A program made the position numbers and the translations under genes. A stretch of 64,000 nucleotides of DNA from Acidimicrobiaceae bacterium (GTDB lineage Bacteria > Actinomycetota > Acidimicrobiia > Acidimicrobiales > Aldehydirespiratoraceae), in NCBI GenBank assembly GCA_009842325.1, contig VYFQ01000002.1:62001-126000 (forward strand). The letters are read 5' to 3'. Below, piece by piece: positions 36,254 through 44,233 of this stretch. The notes below the pieces were generated by a model. It saw nothing but the letters and a program-made list of their open reading frames with translations, did no database searches and had not been told where the DNA came from. Positions within the stretch are counted from its first letter, which is position 1. Each line of letters begins with the position of its first letter.

Positions 36254-36275
36254 GCCATGAAGACAATCACAAGAC

Positions 36276-36290
36276 TTTGATAGGATCAAA
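36276..36290. promoter_or_regulatory. Operator palindrome TTTGAT-AGG-ATCAAA between divergent arms
   Basis: Perfect 6-bp arms with a 3-nt spacer in the 42-bp gap between the PanB-like gene and the aldo/keto reductase. The same core occurs in the longer palindrome at 45324-45352 before the ABC transporter. TAGGAT (36281-36286), inside it, could be the -10 of the plus-strand arm, so binding would block transcription. Confidence 0.55.
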
Positions 36291-36295
36291 CACGC

Positions 36296-37231
36296 TTGAT
36301 ACGAGATCCCCTGGACGAAGCAGCGCTTCCACGGACTGGACTCCGCATCCGCCGCTTGGCGCTGGGGACCGCACCGCTGGCCTCGATCTTCTGGGGCAAC
36401 GACTCCGACACTGCGGTGCTTACCGCGTCGCGGGCTCTCGAACTCGGCATCCGGTTCTTCGACACCGCGCCCTTCTACGGGCTGGGGGAGGCCGAGCGCC
36501 GCTTGGGGCGGGCATTGGCCGGTGCGGGTGGCGAGCGGCCGGCGATCGCCACCAAGGCCGGCCGGATACTGACTGATCGGCCCGACGGGTCGGTCGATGT
36601 TCATTTCGACTTCGGCTACGACGCCGCCCGGCAGTCCTTGGAGTCGAGTCTGGAGCGCCTGGGGGTGGACCGGGTCGACATCGTGCACATCCACGACCCC
36701 GACGACCACATCCACGAGGCGCTGGAGGGTACCTATCGGGCCCTGGTGGCACTGCGGGATGAGGGAGTGATCAGTGCGGTCTCGCTGGGCACCAACTCGG
36801 TGGGAACCGCGGCCGCCTTCCTGGAGCGGGCCGACCTCGACTGCATGCTGGTCGCGGGCCGCTACACGCTTCTCGACCGGTCCGCCGCCGACCTGATCGA
36901 CGCGTGCGCCGAGAGGGGGGTCGCCTACCTGGCCGCGGGGGTGTTCAACAGCGGAGTGCTCGCCCGCCCCCGAGCCGGCTCCTGGTACGACTATGGCCCC
37001 GCCTCGGACGAGACGCTCGCCCGGGCGGCCGCCATCGACTCGGTCTGCCAGCGCCACGGCGTGACGCTGCGGGCGGCGGCCGTGAGCTTCCCGCTCACCA
37101 ACCCCAGCGTCACCTCCGTCATCGTCGGGATGGCTACGCCGGCCGAGGTGGACGAGAATCTGGCCACGCTGCGCACACCGATGCCCGACGATCTGTGGTT
37201 GGAGCTGCAAGGAATGGAGTCACAAGAATGA
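36296..37231 (+). CDS. Aldo/keto reductase (L-fucose/aldose dehydrogenase-like)
   Basis: 311-residue AKR with the TIM-barrel pattern FDTAPFYGLGEAERRLGRAL (catalytic Asp/Tyr), KAGR, VDIVHIHDPDD and SLGTNS. Resembles the D-threo-aldose 1-dehydrogenase subgroup that oxidises sugars with NAD(P). Starts with TTG at 36296, shortly after the operator palindrome; no other start fits. Its stop overlaps the next ATG (ATGA), so it is coupled to the enolase-superfamily gene. A sugar dehydrogenase followed by a sugar-acid dehydratase-type enzyme is a classic pair. Confidence 0.9.
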   Translation: MIRDPLDEAALPRTGLRIRRLALGTAPLASIFWGNDSDTAVLTASRALELGIRFFDTAPFYGLGEAERRLGRALAGAGGERPAIATKAGRILTDRPDGSVDVHFDFGYDAARQSLESSLERLGVDRVDIVHIHDPDDHIHEALEGTYRALVALRDEGVISAVSLGTNSVGTAAAFLERADLDCMLVAGRYTLLDRSAADLIDACAERGVAYLAAGVFNSGVLARPRAGSWYDYGPASDETLARAAAIDSVCQRHGVTLRAAAVSFPLTNPSVTSVIVGMATPAEVDENLATLRTPMPDDLWLELQGMESQE

Positions 37232-38427
37232 GAATCGAGAGCGTGCGGGCCGTGCTGGCCGGCTACCGCAAGATCGACCCCGACATGGAGCGCAGCTTCG
37301 CGCTGGTGCGCGTCGAGACCGACGACGGGACCGTCGGCTGGGGCGAGGCGTCCACCAACTGGGGGCACTCGTATCCCACCGTGTTCCGGGCCGCGGTCGA
37401 CGACGTGTGCGCCCGGCACCTCGAAGGACGCGACCCGCTGGCCATCCGCGACCGGGTGGCCGACCTGCGGGTGGCCCTCGACGGCTACCTCGGCTGGGAG
37501 GGCCTCACCAGCCAGACCGTCGGCGCGGTGGAGATCGCCCTGTGGGACATCCTCGGCAAGACCCTGGACGCGCCGGTGCACCGGCTGCTGGGCGGCAGTG
37601 CCTACGAGATCCCGCTGTACGGCACCGGCACCACCATGTTCGAGCAGAGTGCCCAGTGGCACGCCCACTACTTCGACCAGTGCATGGACCTGGGCTTCGC
37701 CGGAGTCAAGGTGCGGCTGGGCCGGACCATCGACGGCGACACCGAAGCGGTGGCCACCGTCCGCGAGCACATCGGCCCCGGCAAGCTGATGGGGGTCGAC
37801 TCGTACTGGTTCCACGATCCTGACTCGGCCATCGAGCTGTGCCGCCGCATCGCCGGCTACGGCATCCACTTCTTCGAGGAGCCCGTGCCCCAGTACCAGG
37901 TCGAGGGCCTGGAGCGGCTCCAGCACAACTCGCCCATACGGGTGGCGGTGGGGGAGCGGGTGTACTCGCCCCGCATGTACGCCGAGTTGGCCCGGCGCGA
38001 CGCGGCCCGGGTCTTCGAGCCCGACGCCAGCCTGACCGGCGGGATCCTGAGCTGCATGGAGATCGCCGACCTCGCGGCCCGGTCCTCGATCGAGGTCATC
38101 CCCCACGTGGGCGGACCGACGGTGGTGGGGCTGGCCGCCAACCTGCACTGGGCCACCGCGGCCAGGGTGCGGCTCTGTGAGTACGACATCGACCCCCACC
38201 AGCCGATGATCACCGACATCGGCCACAACCCGGGCCTCGCGCTCACCGATCTCGGCGGGGGGCACATCACCGCTCCCACCGGCCCCGGCCTCGGTGTGGA
38301 CGTTGACGAGGAGAAGCTGGCCGCCCACCCCTACCGCGAGGGCGACACCTACGCCGAGTTGTTCCCCGAGCACGAGTCGGGCCGCACGGCCGCCGGCAGC
38401 GGACCGGCTGACGCCTCCGGCGCCTGA
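37228..38427 (+). CDS. Enolase-superfamily (mandelate racemase/muconate lactonizing) enzyme
   Basis: 399-residue MR/MLE enzyme, probably a sugar-acid dehydratase or racemase. N-terminal capping domain, then barrel motifs GVKVRLGR (KxR-type base), GVDSYWFHDP (first metal Asp), FFEEPVPQYQVEG (metal Glu), VAVGERVYSPRMY (third metal Glu) and VIPHVGGP with the distal His of MR-group enzymes. ATG overlaps the AKR stop. The last about 15 residues (SGRTAAGSGPADASGA) look disordered. Pairing with the AKR suggests an aldose to aldonate to keto-acid route, with the PanB-like gene as possible aldolase. Substrate not readable. Confidence 0.9.
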   Translation: MRIESVRAVLAGYRKIDPDMERSFALVRVETDDGTVGWGEASTNWGHSYPTVFRAAVDDVCARHLEGRDPLAIRDRVADLRVALDGYLGWEGLTSQTVGAVEIALWDILGKTLDAPVHRLLGGSAYEIPLYGTGTTMFEQSAQWHAHYFDQCMDLGFAGVKVRLGRTIDGDTEAVATVREHIGPGKLMGVDSYWFHDPDSAIELCRRIAGYGIHFFEEPVPQYQVEGLERLQHNSPIRVAVGERVYSPRMYAELARRDAARVFEPDASLTGGILSCMEIADLAARSSIEVIPHVGGPTVVGLAANLHWATAARVRLCEYDIDPHQPMITDIGHNPGLALTDLGGGHITAPTGPGLGVDVDEEKLAAHPYREGDTYAELFPEHESGRTAAGSGPADASGA

Positions 38428-38449
38428 CCGGTCAGGCGACAAGTACCCT
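38421..38449 (+). promoter_or_regulatory. 18-bp palindrome plus leaderless -10 before the XRE-cupin gene
   Basis: CGCCTGACCGGTCAGGCG (38421-38438) is a perfect palindrome overlapping the stop of the enolase-family gene. Six nt later TACCCT (38444-38449) lies 7 nt before the regulator's ATG. The palindrome occupies the -35/spacer region, so an autoregulatory operator is likelier than a terminator; no U tract follows. Confidence 0.5.
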
Positions 38450-38456
38450 CCCGCCG

Positions 38457-39068
38457 ATGGCCGCCAGCGCACAGCCCCAGCCCCAGCCTCACCGGGATCA
38501 CGACACCCGGGCGCTGGAGGAGTTGGGCCAGGCGGTACGCAGCCGCCGCAACCAGCTCGGTCTCACGCTGAGCCAGGTGGCCGACCGGGCCGGCCTGTCG
38601 GTGCCCTTCCTGAGTCAGGTCGAGACCAGCTTCGCGGCTCCCAGCCTGACCTCGCTGTTCGCCATCGCCAGGGTTCTGGAGACGACCCCAGAGCGGCTGC
38701 TGGCCGGCCCGGTGTCGGCCGACGTGGTGGTCACCCACGGCGACGAGGGCCAGCGCTACGACATCACCGACGCGCCCCAGACCGCGTTCCGCCGCCAGCT
38801 CAGCGGCCTGGAGGAGCCTTTCAGCGCGGCCGAGTACGTGGTGGATCCCGGCTCGCAGCTCGGTGGGTTCTTCGCCTCGGAGGGCCGCGAGATGATCCAT
38901 GTCACCCAGGGGATGCTGGCAGTGGACCTCGACGACGGCGACGGCGGCATCGTCACCCACCGCCTGGCCGCGGGCGACACGATGATCTACTCCACCGCCA
39001 CCCGCCACCGCTGGCACCACCTCGGATCGGAGACCACCCGGTTCGTGCACGTCTCCGCCCCCGGCTAG
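38457..39068 (+). CDS. XRE-family HTH regulator with cupin domain
   Basis: 203-residue one-component regulator. HTH at about 22-80 (RSRRNQLGLTLSQVADRAG ... VPFLSQVETSFAAPSLTSL), and C-terminal cupin at about 110-200 (ASEGREMIHVTQGMLAV, LAAGDTMIYSTATRHRWHHLG) that normally binds a small ligand, often with a metal. Members control nearby catabolic genes, so it is the leading candidate to bind the TTTGAT-N3-ATCAAA sites or the 18-bp palindrome at its own promoter. ATG fixed by TACCCT 7 nt upstream. It ends 27 nt before the convergent PhyH gene stop. Confidence 0.92.
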   Translation: MAASAQPQPQPHRDHDTRALEELGQAVRSRRNQLGLTLSQVADRAGLSVPFLSQVETSFAAPSLTSLFAIARVLETTPERLLAGPVSADVVVTHGDEGQRYDITDAPQTAFRRQLSGLEEPFSAAEYVVDPGSQLGGFFASEGREMIHVTQGMLAVDLDDGDGGIVTHRLAAGDTMIYSTATRHRWHHLGSETTRFVHVSAPG

Positions 39069-39095
39069 CCGGGAGCGGCACGGTCGCCGCCCGGC

Positions 39096-39914
39096 TCAGG
39101 GCTTGATGAGGGGGAAGACCTCTCCGGCTACCAGATCGCCGGTGCTCAGGCCGTGGGGGAGCATCTTCCAGAACACCGCAGCCTGCTCGCCGACGTCCAG
39201 GTAGCGGGTGTCGGGGTGTGCGTAGCGGGTCGACAGCCGCCTGAAGGGCCGGTCGGCCACCTCGCGGATGCCGGTGGAGTGCAGCATCCGGGAGTCGATG
39301 GCCACCGCGTCGCCGGCCTGGAGATCCCAGGTGGTGACCGGGAACCGGTCGGGGTCGGCGTCGACGTCGGGCACCGGCTCCAGTTCGGAGTCACCGCCGA
39401 TGGTTGAGATCGACGACGAGAACTCGATCGGCGCGTAGGTGATGCCGGTGGCGTGGGAGCCTTCCACCACCCGCAAGGCGGCGTCGGCGGTCACGTCGTC
39501 GAGGGTCACCCAGATGGTGACGAAGGGCCGGTCGAGGTTGTAGTAGGGGTGGTCCTGGTGCCAGGGGCTGCGCGAGATCGCGCCGGGCTCCGAGCAGAAC
39601 CACTGGTCCTCGACCAGAACTGCGGCCTCGGCTCCGCACAGCTCAGCGCCCAGCGCGGGCAGACTTGATTCGTGGGTCGCCTCCGCGATGTCACCGTCGT
39701 CGAACCAGCGGAACAGGTCGCTGTCCACCTTGAGCTCGCCCGGCGGCGACAGCACCCCGTAGAACTGGCTGGGGCTGGCCTGGCAGCGTTCGATGGCGGC
39801 GTGCAGCCGCTGGCACCAGCGGTCGTCCAGCAGCCCGGGAATCACCACCGCGCCCCGCTCGCCGAATGCGGTTCGGCGCTCAGCGCCCGGCTCGATGCGC
39901 AGCTCAGAGGGCAC
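39096..39914 (-). CDS. Phytanoyl-CoA dioxygenase (PhyH) family Fe(II)/2-oxoglutarate oxygenase
   Basis: 272-residue double-stranded beta-helix oxygenase. Iron ligands are H119 and D121 in SPWHQDHPYYN and H212 in SRMLHSTG; arginines suitable for 2-oxoglutarate are present in RPFRRLSTRY. It would hydroxylate a small organic molecule. It overlaps the 3' end of the Rieske alpha gene by 11 nt and is the last gene of the transporter/dioxygenase operon, so two different oxygenase chemistries act in the same pathway. Confidence 0.9.
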   Translation of the reverse strand: MPSELRIEPGAERRTAFGERGAVVIPGLLDDRWCQRLHAAIERCQASPSQFYGVLSPPGELKVDSDLFRWFDDGDIAEATHESSLPALGAELCGAEAAVLVEDQWFCSEPGAISRSPWHQDHPYYNLDRPFVTIWVTLDDVTADAALRVVEGSHATGITYAPIEFSSSISTIGGDSELEPVPDVDADPDRFPVTTWDLQAGDAVAIDSRMLHSTGIREVADRPFRRLSTRYAHPDTRYLDVGEQAAVFWKMLPHGLSTGDLVAGEVFPLIKP

Positions 39915-41175
39915 GGGTCTTGGCCGGTGTGGTCATCAACTCGGCGTAGTGGGCGAGATAGCGGCGCTGCGGTGCCTCGGAGGTGATCGGTCCGTAGACG
40001 GAGCCGTCGGCAGTGCTGTCGTCGGGCAGACCGCGACTCATGTCGATCCACTCCATCTCCGGGATGGACAGGCCCCGCTGGACCCGCTCGAACATGTCGA
40101 GGTCGTCGGGGGTGCCGAAGTTGACGAAGTCCTCGTCGACCCGCAGGCGCAGCAGGTTGATCTCCGGCGGCGCACCCGGCGCGGAGGTGAGCCACAGCTG
40201 CAGCCTGGTCCGGTCCACGGCCACGGGCTCGACCACCAGCAGCTGGTTGCCCACGAAGATCAGGTTCGGGAACAGCGAGAGGTTGAGCATGCTGCCGGTG
40301 GCCAGGTCGAGCAGTTCGGCGGCGCCTGCGTCGGCCAGCGTCGACTCCAACGGCTCGCGGAAGGGCACGTCGCGCATCGTGGCCCACGGTCCCTGGGGGA
40401 TGCCCGGGCGCTGGTCCACCACCATGTGGCCGTTGCGCAGCGCCTTGGACACCATCGGGGTGGAACCCGGGTCGCGGGCCAGCACCGTCTCGACATCAAC
40501 GGTCTCGCCCAGGGTGTTGTAGGAGTGGTGGGCGAACGTGGCGTGCAGGCCGTCGGCCGCGTTGTCCCACGACAGCTTCCAGTTGCCGGCGAACTCTAGG
40601 AGCTGGGGGGATCCCATCACCGCTATCTCGCCGCCGGGGTGGCGGTCGATGATGGTGTCGAGCGCCTCGCGGGCCTCGCCCAGCCAGCAGTCCAGCGGCT
40701 CGGGGTCGGCGTTGAGGGTGGCGAACACGAACCCCCGGTAACTAGCGGCCTCGAGCCGGCCCAGCGAGAGCGTCGAGTAGTCCTGCGCCGGGTGGTCGGC
40801 GGGGAACGGGATGGCCACCAACCGGCCGTCGGGCGAGTAAGTCCAGCCGTGGTAGGGGCACACGAAGCGCTTGGCGCAGCCTCGCTCCTCACCGGCAACC
40901 ACGGTCCCCCGGTGTGCGCACCGGTTCAGCAGCACGTTGATCCCGCCGTCGCGCCCACGGGTCATCAGCACCGGCCGAAGACCGAGCGTGGTGGTGCGGT
41001 AGTCGCCGGGCTCGGGTATCTCGCTCTCGTGGCCTACGTAGCACCATGACGCGGCGAACACCCGGGTCATCTCCAGACCGAAGATCTGCGGGTCGGTGTA
41101 GAGGCGGCGGTGGACCCGGTGGGGCTGGACCAGCTGTTCGAAGTCGATGGTCGGCGGATCGAAGTCGGCGGGCAC
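39904..41175 (-). CDS. Rieske aromatic-ring-hydroxylating dioxygenase, large subunit
   Basis: 423-residue alpha subunit. Rieske cluster C86/H88 (NRCAHRG) and C106/H109 (VCPYHGWTY). The mononuclear iron site lies in WDNAADGLHATFAHHSY (D208, H211, H216, with N205). Full family length, with a separate small subunit following the upstream side of the operon. The electron-transfer ferredoxin and reductase are missing from the window. Substrate class unknown; the adjacent NMT1/ThiY-like importer points to a small soluble, perhaps nitrogenous, compound. Confidence 0.93.
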   Translation of the reverse strand: MPADFDPPTIDFEQLVQPHRVHRRLYTDPQIFGLEMTRVFAASWCYVGHESEIPEPGDYRTTTLGLRPVLMTRGRDGGINVLLNRCAHRGTVVAGEERGCAKRFVCPYHGWTYSPDGRLVAIPFPADHPAQDYSTLSLGRLEAASYRGFVFATLNADPEPLDCWLGEAREALDTIIDRHPGGEIAVMGSPQLLEFAGNWKLSWDNAADGLHATFAHHSYNTLGETVDVETVLARDPGSTPMVSKALRNGHMVVDQRPGIPQGPWATMRDVPFREPLESTLADAGAAELLDLATGSMLNLSLFPNLIFVGNQLLVVEPVAVDRTRLQLWLTSAPGAPPEINLLRLRVDEDFVNFGTPDDLDMFERVQRGLSIPEMEWIDMSRGLPDDSTADGSVYGPITSEAPQRRYLAHYAELMTTPAKTRAL

Positions 41176-41185
41176 GACAACACCC

Positions 41186-41776
41186 CTACAGGAGGAAGCT
41201 CGGATTGCGGACGCCGGTACCCAGCGCGGGCACGACGAGGATCTTGGTGCGGCGCCGGAGACCGTCGCCGACGAGTTCGTGGATCTGGCAGCCGGCCAGC
41301 TGCTGGCGGCGGCCGTGGCGGTGCTCGTCGATCAGCAGGGTGGACCTGGTCACCAGGCCTCCCGGCGCAGGCCAGGCCTCCACGCCGCCGACGATGCGGA
41401 CGGTGCGCGACGGCGGCTGCTGGCCCCAGGCCGACGGGTCGCGGCGCCACTCGACCCGCTCCGCCAGACGTCGCCGGTCGTCCAGCAGCAGGGACTGGTC
41501 GGTGCCGGGGTGAGCGGGCGAAGAGAGCGGCACCCAGAGCACGGCGTCGTCGGTCCAGCCGCAGAGCCAGTCCTCGAAGCGCCCGGCATCCAGTAGCCGG
41601 GCCTCGTGCAGCAGCGCGGCGGAGGCCGGACCCCACAGTTCCGGGTCGGCCGGCGGGCGGTTGTCCATTCCTGCCAGCAGCTCGCCCAGCTCGTCGTAGC
41701 GGGCCAGCACCGCGGCCTGATCGCTCGACGCCTCCGGGCTGGGCCCCTCAGGCGGGATCGCGGCGGCGACGGTCAT
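41186..41776 (-). CDS. Rieske dioxygenase small (beta) subunit
   Basis: 196-residue cone-shaped (NTF2-like) beta subunit of ring-hydroxylating dioxygenases: FLHEARLLDAG-type N-terminus (LLHEARLLDAGRFEDWLCGW), VWRRDPS-like EWRRDPSAWGQQPPSRTVRIVGGV, and the C-terminal RRRTKILVVPAL. Structural role, stabilising the alpha hexamer. The ATG overlaps the permease stop (ATGA); 9 nt separate it from the alpha gene. Confidence 0.88.
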   Translation of the reverse strand: MTVAAAIPPEGPSPEASSDQAAVLARYDELGELLAGMDNRPPADPELWGPASAALLHEARLLDAGRFEDWLCGWTDDAVLWVPLSSPAHPGTDQSLLLDDRRRLAERVEWRRDPSAWGQQPPSRTVRIVGGVEAWPAPGGLVTRSTLLIDEHRHGRRQQLAGCQIHELVGDGLRRRTKILVVPALGTGVRNPSFLL

Positions 41777-43395
41777 CGTGAGATTCCCGAAGCCATGCGC
41801 TCGAGGGTACGAAGCTCGAACGCGGCCACCAGCCAGTAGCCGATCACGGCCACGATCGTCAGCACTGCCACCGACACCCACAGGATCTTGAAGTCGTTGC
41901 GGGTGAAGGCGGTGACCATCACCGCCCCGATCCCGTCGCCGGTGGCCAGCCACTCGGCCACGGTGGCGCCCAGCAGAGAGGTGGGCACGGCGATGCGGGC
42001 CGAGGCCAGCAGAGCCGGCACCGATGTCGGCAGGTAGGCGTTGCGCACGTTGGCCGTGGACGAGGCGTCGTAGGACCTGAGCACGTCGAGGATCCCCTCC
42101 GGTGTGCGGGTCATGGCCGTGTAGCAGTTGACCAGCGTCGGGAAGAATGACATCACGGCCACGATGGCGGTGGTGGTCAGGAGGCCCCGCCCGACGAACA
42201 GGATGATCACCGGCGTGGTGACGATGATCGGAATCGACCGCAGCGCCACCGCGATCGGCATCAAGGCGCGCTCGAGCCACGGGACCAGGATGAACACGAG
42301 GGCACTCGCCAGCGCGCCGACGAGACCGACCACATAGCCCAGCGAGGTCGTCCACAGCGTGGTGCCGAGCGCTCCGAAGATGATCGAGCGGGTCTCGGGC
42401 GCCTCCGATACCGAGAACAGCTCGGCCCACACATCGACGGGCGTCTTGGCGAAGAACGGCTCGATCCCGAACACCCACAGGAACGCGTACCAGAAGACGA
42501 ACACCACGGCGATGGGCGCCAGCAGCCCCGCCAGCCGGTTGAGCAGGCCCGGCTCAGCGTGGGGCACGGGCACTGCGCCCACATCCAATGCGGGCGACCA
42601 GGGGCACAGGTACCGGCCCAGCGCTCCGATAGCCAGGTACCCGCCGGTGGCCACGATGGTGGCCATCACCGCGATCACCCAGATCCGGTCGGTCTGCAGG
42701 GCTCCGAGGGCCCTTACGGTGAGGATCCCCAAGCCGCGGTGAGCGCCGGTGAACTCGCCCACCACCGCGCCCAGGAAGGCGGCCGGCGCGGCGATCTGAA
42801 GGCCGGCGAACAGCGCCGGGACCGACGCCCGGACCCTGACGCTGCGGAAGGCGGTCAGCCGCCCCCTGCCGTAGGAGCGGACGACGTCGAGGGCGCTTCC
42901 AGGAGCCAGGTCGAAGCCCAGCAGCGCGGCCACGTAGGTGGTGAACACAACAGCCAGCGCCGACAGCGCAATAGGGGTGGCGTTGCCCGGTCCGGTGATC
43001 AGCCGCAGGATCGGGGCTATCGCGATGAACGGCAGACAGAAGACGGTCAGCACCACTGCGCCGATGCTGCGCCGCAGCCACGGCAGCAGCGTCGAGGCTA
43101 CGGCCAGGGCCATGGCGGCCAGGTTCCCCCACAGGAACCCCCAGGCCGCCGTCTTGGTCGAGTGCCACAGATTGCGCAGATAGAGGCCGCGGAACTCGAA
43201 GAACTCGACCACCACCGCGGTGGGCGGCGACAGCCGGTACGAGCCCGCGTAGACGGTGCGGGCCAGCAACTCCCACAGCAGCAGCACTGCGATCCCGACC
43301 GCCGAACTCAGCACCCGCGGCGGTACCCGGTCGAGCCGGCTGCCGCCCGCCGGGCGCGCCGGCGCGGTGGCCGCGGTCTCGGCGGTGGCGCTCAA
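41773..43395 (-). CDS. Fused double ABC permease (SsuC/TauC/ThiX-type)
   Basis: 540-residue inner-membrane permease made of two homologous permease halves (about 35-265 and 285-540). Each has 5-6 helices and an EAA-like loop: DVVRSYGRGRLTAFRSVRVRASVPALFAGLQIAAP in half one and DVLRSYDASSTANVRNAYLPTSVPALLASARIAVP in half two (each split here at 20 residues: key SVPALxA). Typical importers of this class use a homodimer of a single-half permease, so a fused heterodimer is unusual. TTG start at 43395 overlaps the ATPase stop as TTGA. Confidence 0.85.
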   Translation of the reverse strand: MSATAETAATAPARPAGGSRLDRVPPRVLSSAVGIAVLLLWELLARTVYAGSYRLSPPTAVVVEFFEFRGLYLRNLWHSTKTAAWGFLWGNLAAMALAVASTLLPWLRRSIGAVVLTVFCLPFIAIAPILRLITGPGNATPIALSALAVVFTTYVAALLGFDLAPGSALDVVRSYGRGRLTAFRSVRVRASVPALFAGLQIAAPAAFLGAVVGEFTGAHRGLGILTVRALGALQTDRIWVIAVMATIVATGGYLAIGALGRYLCPWSPALDVGAVPVPHAEPGLLNRLAGLLAPIAVVFVFWYAFLWVFGIEPFFAKTPVDVWAELFSVSEAPETRSIIFGALGTTLWTTSLGYVVGLVGALASALVFILVPWLERALMPIAVALRSIPIIVTTPVIILFVGRGLLTTTAIVAVMSFFPTLVNCYTAMTRTPEGILDVLRSYDASSTANVRNAYLPTSVPALLASARIAVPTSLLGATVAEWLATGDGIGAVMVTAFTRNDFKILWVSVAVLTIVAVIGYWLVAAFELRTLERMASGISR

Positions 43396-44198
43396 CTGGG
43401 GTCCGTGTCGAGTTGCACGACCTGTCCCTCGGAGCGGTGCAGGCTGGCCGAGACCGCCTCCACCTCGGCGTGGAACCGGTCGGTGAGCAGCAGCTCGCGG
43501 GTGCGGGGCCGCTCGAAGCCGATGGTGTGGCGGGCCACCACGCTGCCCGGCCGGGGCGACATGACCAGCACTTCGTCGGCCACGTACACCGCCTCTGGGA
43601 TGGAGTGGGTTACCAGGATGGTGGTGGTGCCCCGGGCCGTCCAGATCCGCTGGAGCTCGTCGTTGAGCTGCTGGCGGGTGAGGGCGTCGAGGGCGCCGAA
43701 GGGCTCGTCGAGCAGGAGCAGGTCCGGCTTGGTGACCAGCGAACGGGCGATGGCCACCCGTTGGCGCATGCCTCCCGACAGCTGCGAGGGGCGGGCCTTC
43801 TCGAATCCCTGCAAGCCGACGAGTTCGACCAGTTCGTCGACTGCCTTGGTGTCGTGGCGCCGGCCCACCAGCTCCAGCGCCAGCCGGATGTTGGTCGTGA
43901 CCGTCCGCCACGGCAGCAGCGAAGGATCCTGGAAGGCGACGCCGATGCGCTGGCCCCGCCTCATCTCGTCGGGGGACGAGCCGTCCATGTCGATGGTCCC
44001 CTCGTCGGGCGTGTCCAGACCGGCCACGAGCCGCAGCGCGGTGGACTTGCCGCAGCCCGACGGCCCGATCAGCGCGATGAAGCCGCCCGCGGGCACGTGC
44101 ATGTCGAACCCGCTCAGCGCGGTCACCTCGTCGCCGGCGAGGGCGAAGGTGCGACCGACCCCGACGACGTCTACCGGCGCTCCCCGCCGGGCCATCAC
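43392..44198 (-). CDS. ABC importer ATP-binding protein (SsuB/TauB/NrtD-type)
   Basis: 268-residue ATPase energising the fused permease. Walker A IGPSGCGKST (about 44-53), Q-loop FQDPSLLPWRTV (the PW pattern typical of sulfonate/nitrate/thiamine-precursor importers), signature LSGGMRQRVAIARSL, Walker B LLLLDEPFGALD and H-loop VTHSIPEA. 35 nt downstream of the binding-protein gene; TTGA overlap with the permease. Confidence 0.92.
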   Translation of the reverse strand: MMARRGAPVDVVGVGRTFALAGDEVTALSGFDMHVPAGGFIALIGPSGCGKSTALRLVAGLDTPDEGTIDMDGSSPDEMRRGQRIGVAFQDPSLLPWRTVTTNIRLALELVGRRHDTKAVDELVELVGLQGFEKARPSQLSGGMRQRVAIARSLVTKPDLLLLDEPFGALDALTRQQLNDELQRIWTARGTTTILVTHSIPEAVYVADEVLVMSPRPGSVVARHTIGFERPRTRELLLTDRFHAEVEAVSASLHRSEGQVVQLDTDPS

Positions 44199-44233
44199 CC
44201 GCGGTGTCTAGCGACTGCTATGGATTCCCGTCG

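Noticed and set aside
36276-36290. FNR-box interpretation of TTTGAT-AGG-ATCAAA
   Set aside because: Spacer is 3 nt, FNR boxes have 4, and the second copy also has 3.
35384-37210. Long 608-codon minus-strand frame covering the aldo/keto reductase region
   Set aside because: Only the last 289 codons match a family; the rest is an arginine/glycine-rich shadow of the plus-strand gene.
39069-39095. GC-rich gap between the XRE-cupin and PhyH stops
   Set aside because: Looked at for a bidirectional terminator; no convincing stem with U tract.
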